DNA of 6,301 nt from Acidobacteriota bacterium (lineage in GTDB: Bacteria; Acidobacteriota; Terriglobia; Terriglobales; Acidobacteriaceae). How positions within the stretch are numbered: position 1 is the stretch's first letter; each line of letters starts with the position of its first letter. Below, piece after piece: positions 5,255-6,301 of the stretch. The DNA lies in NCBI GenBank assembly GCA_019510535.1, contig JAEKKE010000227.1:1-6301 (forward strand), written 5' to 3'. The notes under the pieces were generated by a model. It did not search any database, had not been told where the DNA came from, and saw only the letters and a list, made by a program, of their open reading frames with translations. Position numbers and translations under genes: made by a program.

Positions 5255-5951
5255 GAAGGTGACCGGCAAAGAGCTCAAAACAGCCCGTTCCATCCACCGC
5301 TGGACGCAGGTAGAGGCAGCGGAGCATCTTGGTGTCACTCAGGCGTACCTGTCTATGGTGGAACGTGGGGCTCGGCCTGTTTCGGAAGAGTTCGCCCTGA
5401 CTGCGCTCAAGGTCTATGCTCTTCCACCAACGGCACGTCCTATAGGGCCTGGAAAGCTGCTTGGAGAAGGGGACTTTCAGCGCGCTTTGGGAGAATTGGG
5501 TTATCCAGGTTTCGCTTATCTGAGGGGAGGTCTGCAGGTTAATCCAGCAGAGCTGCTTTTACTTGCTCTCGATACCGAGGAACTGGACGCGCGTGTGACA
5601 GAAGCATTGCCCTGGCTTCCGTTTCAGTTCCCGGAGATGGACTGGGAATGGTTGATGACAGAGGTGAAGCTCCGGGACCGGCAGAACCGGCTGGCGTTTG
5701 TAGTCCAACTGGCAGGCGAGGTAGCCGAGGCAGAAGGTGACTCTGCCCGCGCCGGAAGCCTTGGCTTGAAGGTCTCAAAATTGGAGCGTTCGCGGCTCGC
5801 CATGGAGGATACCCTCTGCAAGGTATCGCTATCTGAGGCCGAACGCCGATGGCTTCGGTCTCATCGGACAAAGACTGCGGAGCATTGGAATCTGCTTACT
5901 GATCTGAAAGTGGAGGATCTCAAGCATGTCTACGAAAACCCATCCTCCTGA
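5253..5951 (+). CDS. Xre-type helix-turn-helix regulator, probable antitoxin
   Basis: A 232-residue DNA-binding protein. Residues 4-44 form an Xre/Cro-type HTH: TGKELKTARSIHRWTQ, then EAAEHLGVTQAYLSMVERGARPV, with T18-Q19 opening helix 2 and the recognition helix around 29-37. The long C-terminal part is helical; ALPWLP (118-123) and RDRQNRLAFVVQLA (141-154) resemble segments I associate with HTH proteins paired with nucleotidyltransferases. The start is uncertain: GTG 5253 and GTG 5259 are both in frame, neither has a usable Shine-Dalgarno, and upstream sequence is operator and terminator. Leaderless or very short-leader translation is likely. The 3' end overlaps the nucleotidyltransferase gene by 26 nt. 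It probably neutralises that protein and represses the operon through the palindrome at 5228-5254. Domain call strong; antitoxin role inferred from layout. Confidence 0.82.
   Translation: MKVTGKELKTARSIHRWTQVEAAEHLGVTQAYLSMVERGARPVSEEFALTALKVYALPPTARPIGPGKLLGEGDFQRALGELGYPGFAYLRGGLQVNPAELLLLALDTEELDARVTEALPWLPFQFPEMDWEWLMTEVKLRDRQNRLAFVVQLAGEVAEAEGDSARAGSLGLKVSKLERSRLAMEDTLCKVSLSEAERRWLRSHRTKTAEHWNLLTDLKVEDLKHVYENPSS
5912..5916 (+). promoter_or_regulatory. Shine-Dalgarno of the nucleotidyltransferase gene
   Basis: GGAGG lies inside the end of the HTH gene, 9 nt before the ATG at 5926. It fixes that start and shows the second gene has its own ribosome entry despite the overlap, unlike the first gene of the pair. 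Confidence 0.7.
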
Positions 5952-6301
5952 ACCCTGGCACTCGTTCTTCCGTGATCTGGATGACGCTGCAGATACGGTA
6001 GTGCGACTGGATTGCATCGGCGGATTTGTTGTGACGCAGATGTATGGCCTGGAGCGATCAACGGCCGATATCGACGTAATCGATATTGCGCCTCGGACAG
6101 CTTCCGATCGCCTTATGGATCGGGCTCTGCAAGGCCGTCCCCTGCATAGGAAGCATCGTATCTACCTCGATCGAGTGGCCGTAGCGTCCATTCCGGAGAA
6201 TTATGAAGATCGCCTGGTTGAGATGTTTCCCGGGGCGTATCGCTATCTCAGGCTCATGGCTCTCGATCCATACGACATTGCCCTGTCGAAGCTCGAACGG
6301 A
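5926..6301 (+). CDS. DUF6036/AbiEii-like nucleotidyltransferase, probable toxin (3' end missing)
   Basis: The first 125 residues of a nucleotidyltransferase-fold protein, cut by the window end. The core signature is DCIGGFVVTQMYGLERSTADIDVI at residues 29-52: the G32-G33 turn, then R44, T46 and the metal-binding pair D48 and D50 of the DxD motif. Further on, DPYDIALSKLER (114-125) matches a region conserved in DUF6036 and related AbiEii/MenT-like families, where the conserved Lys is expected to contact nucleotide. Such enzymes act as toxins in type IV-like toxin-antitoxin and abortive-infection modules, and some modify tRNA ends. Whether this one does so is not shown. The start ATG 5926 has GGAGG 9 nt upstream and overlaps the HTH gene by 26 nt, implying co-expression. 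Catalytic residues visible here look intact. Confidence 0.78.
   Translation, partial: MSTKTHPPEPWHSFFRDLDDAADTVVRLDCIGGFVVTQMYGLERSTADIDVIDIAPRTASDRLMDRALQGRPLHRKHRIYLDRVAVASIPENYEDRLVEMFPGAYRYLRLMALDPYDIALSKLER

Noticed and set aside
1..6301. CRISPR array, tRNA, rRNA or transposase
   Set aside because: No regularly spaced repeats, cloverleaf-like sequence, rRNA segment or DDE/Ser/Tyr recombinase motif was seen on either strand.

Overview
The window looks like chromosomal DNA from a moderately GC-rich Gram-negative bacterium. Two genes encode outer-membrane beta-barrel proteins with signal peptides. The barrel-protein style, the cytochrome c and the palindrome-rich intergenic repeats resemble what I remember from Acidobacteriota of class Terriglobia (Granulicella, Terriglobus, Edaphobacter). 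That placement is inference from memory, not a search result.

Layout. (1) 1-344, plus strand: 3' part of a YbgC-like hotdog acyl-CoA thioesterase. (2) 345-632: no gene, but a dense run of small palindromes and nested hairpins that looks like intergenic repeat material, ending in a bidirectional terminator shared by two convergent genes. (3) 633-1237, minus strand: a secreted beta-barrel protein gene that changes frame near 902-930. (4) 1339-1977, plus strand: a membrane-anchored single-haem cytochrome c, divergent from the barrel gene and without a methionine after the CxxCH motif. (5) 2026-3177, minus strand: a DUF481-type outer-membrane protein, separated from the cytochrome by a bidirectional terminator. 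(6) 3317-4123, plus strand: a 44-codon small gene followed after 3 bases by a TRIC/UPF0126 (YadS-like) membrane channel gene, then a terminator. (7) 4352-5152, plus strand: a GvpL/GvpF-family gas-vesicle-like protein with no other gas vesicle gene in view, then a strong terminator. (8) 5228-6301, plus strand: an operon of an Xre-type helix-turn-helix regulator and a DUF6036/AbiEii-like nucleotidyltransferase, cut by the window end. It has the layout of a toxin-antitoxin module, with a 27-bp near-perfect palindrome over the first start codon.

Most genes are single-gene units bounded by hairpin terminators and do not form one pathway. The two clear multi-gene units are the small ORF plus TRIC gene and the HTH plus nucleotidyltransferase pair. 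The pair is the most system-like element: the antitoxin gene comes first, the genes overlap by 26 nt, and a candidate autoregulatory operator covers the start. The main oddities are the broken barrel gene, the Met-less cytochrome, the lone cysteine-rich GvpL/F protein and the untracked small gene beside TRIC.
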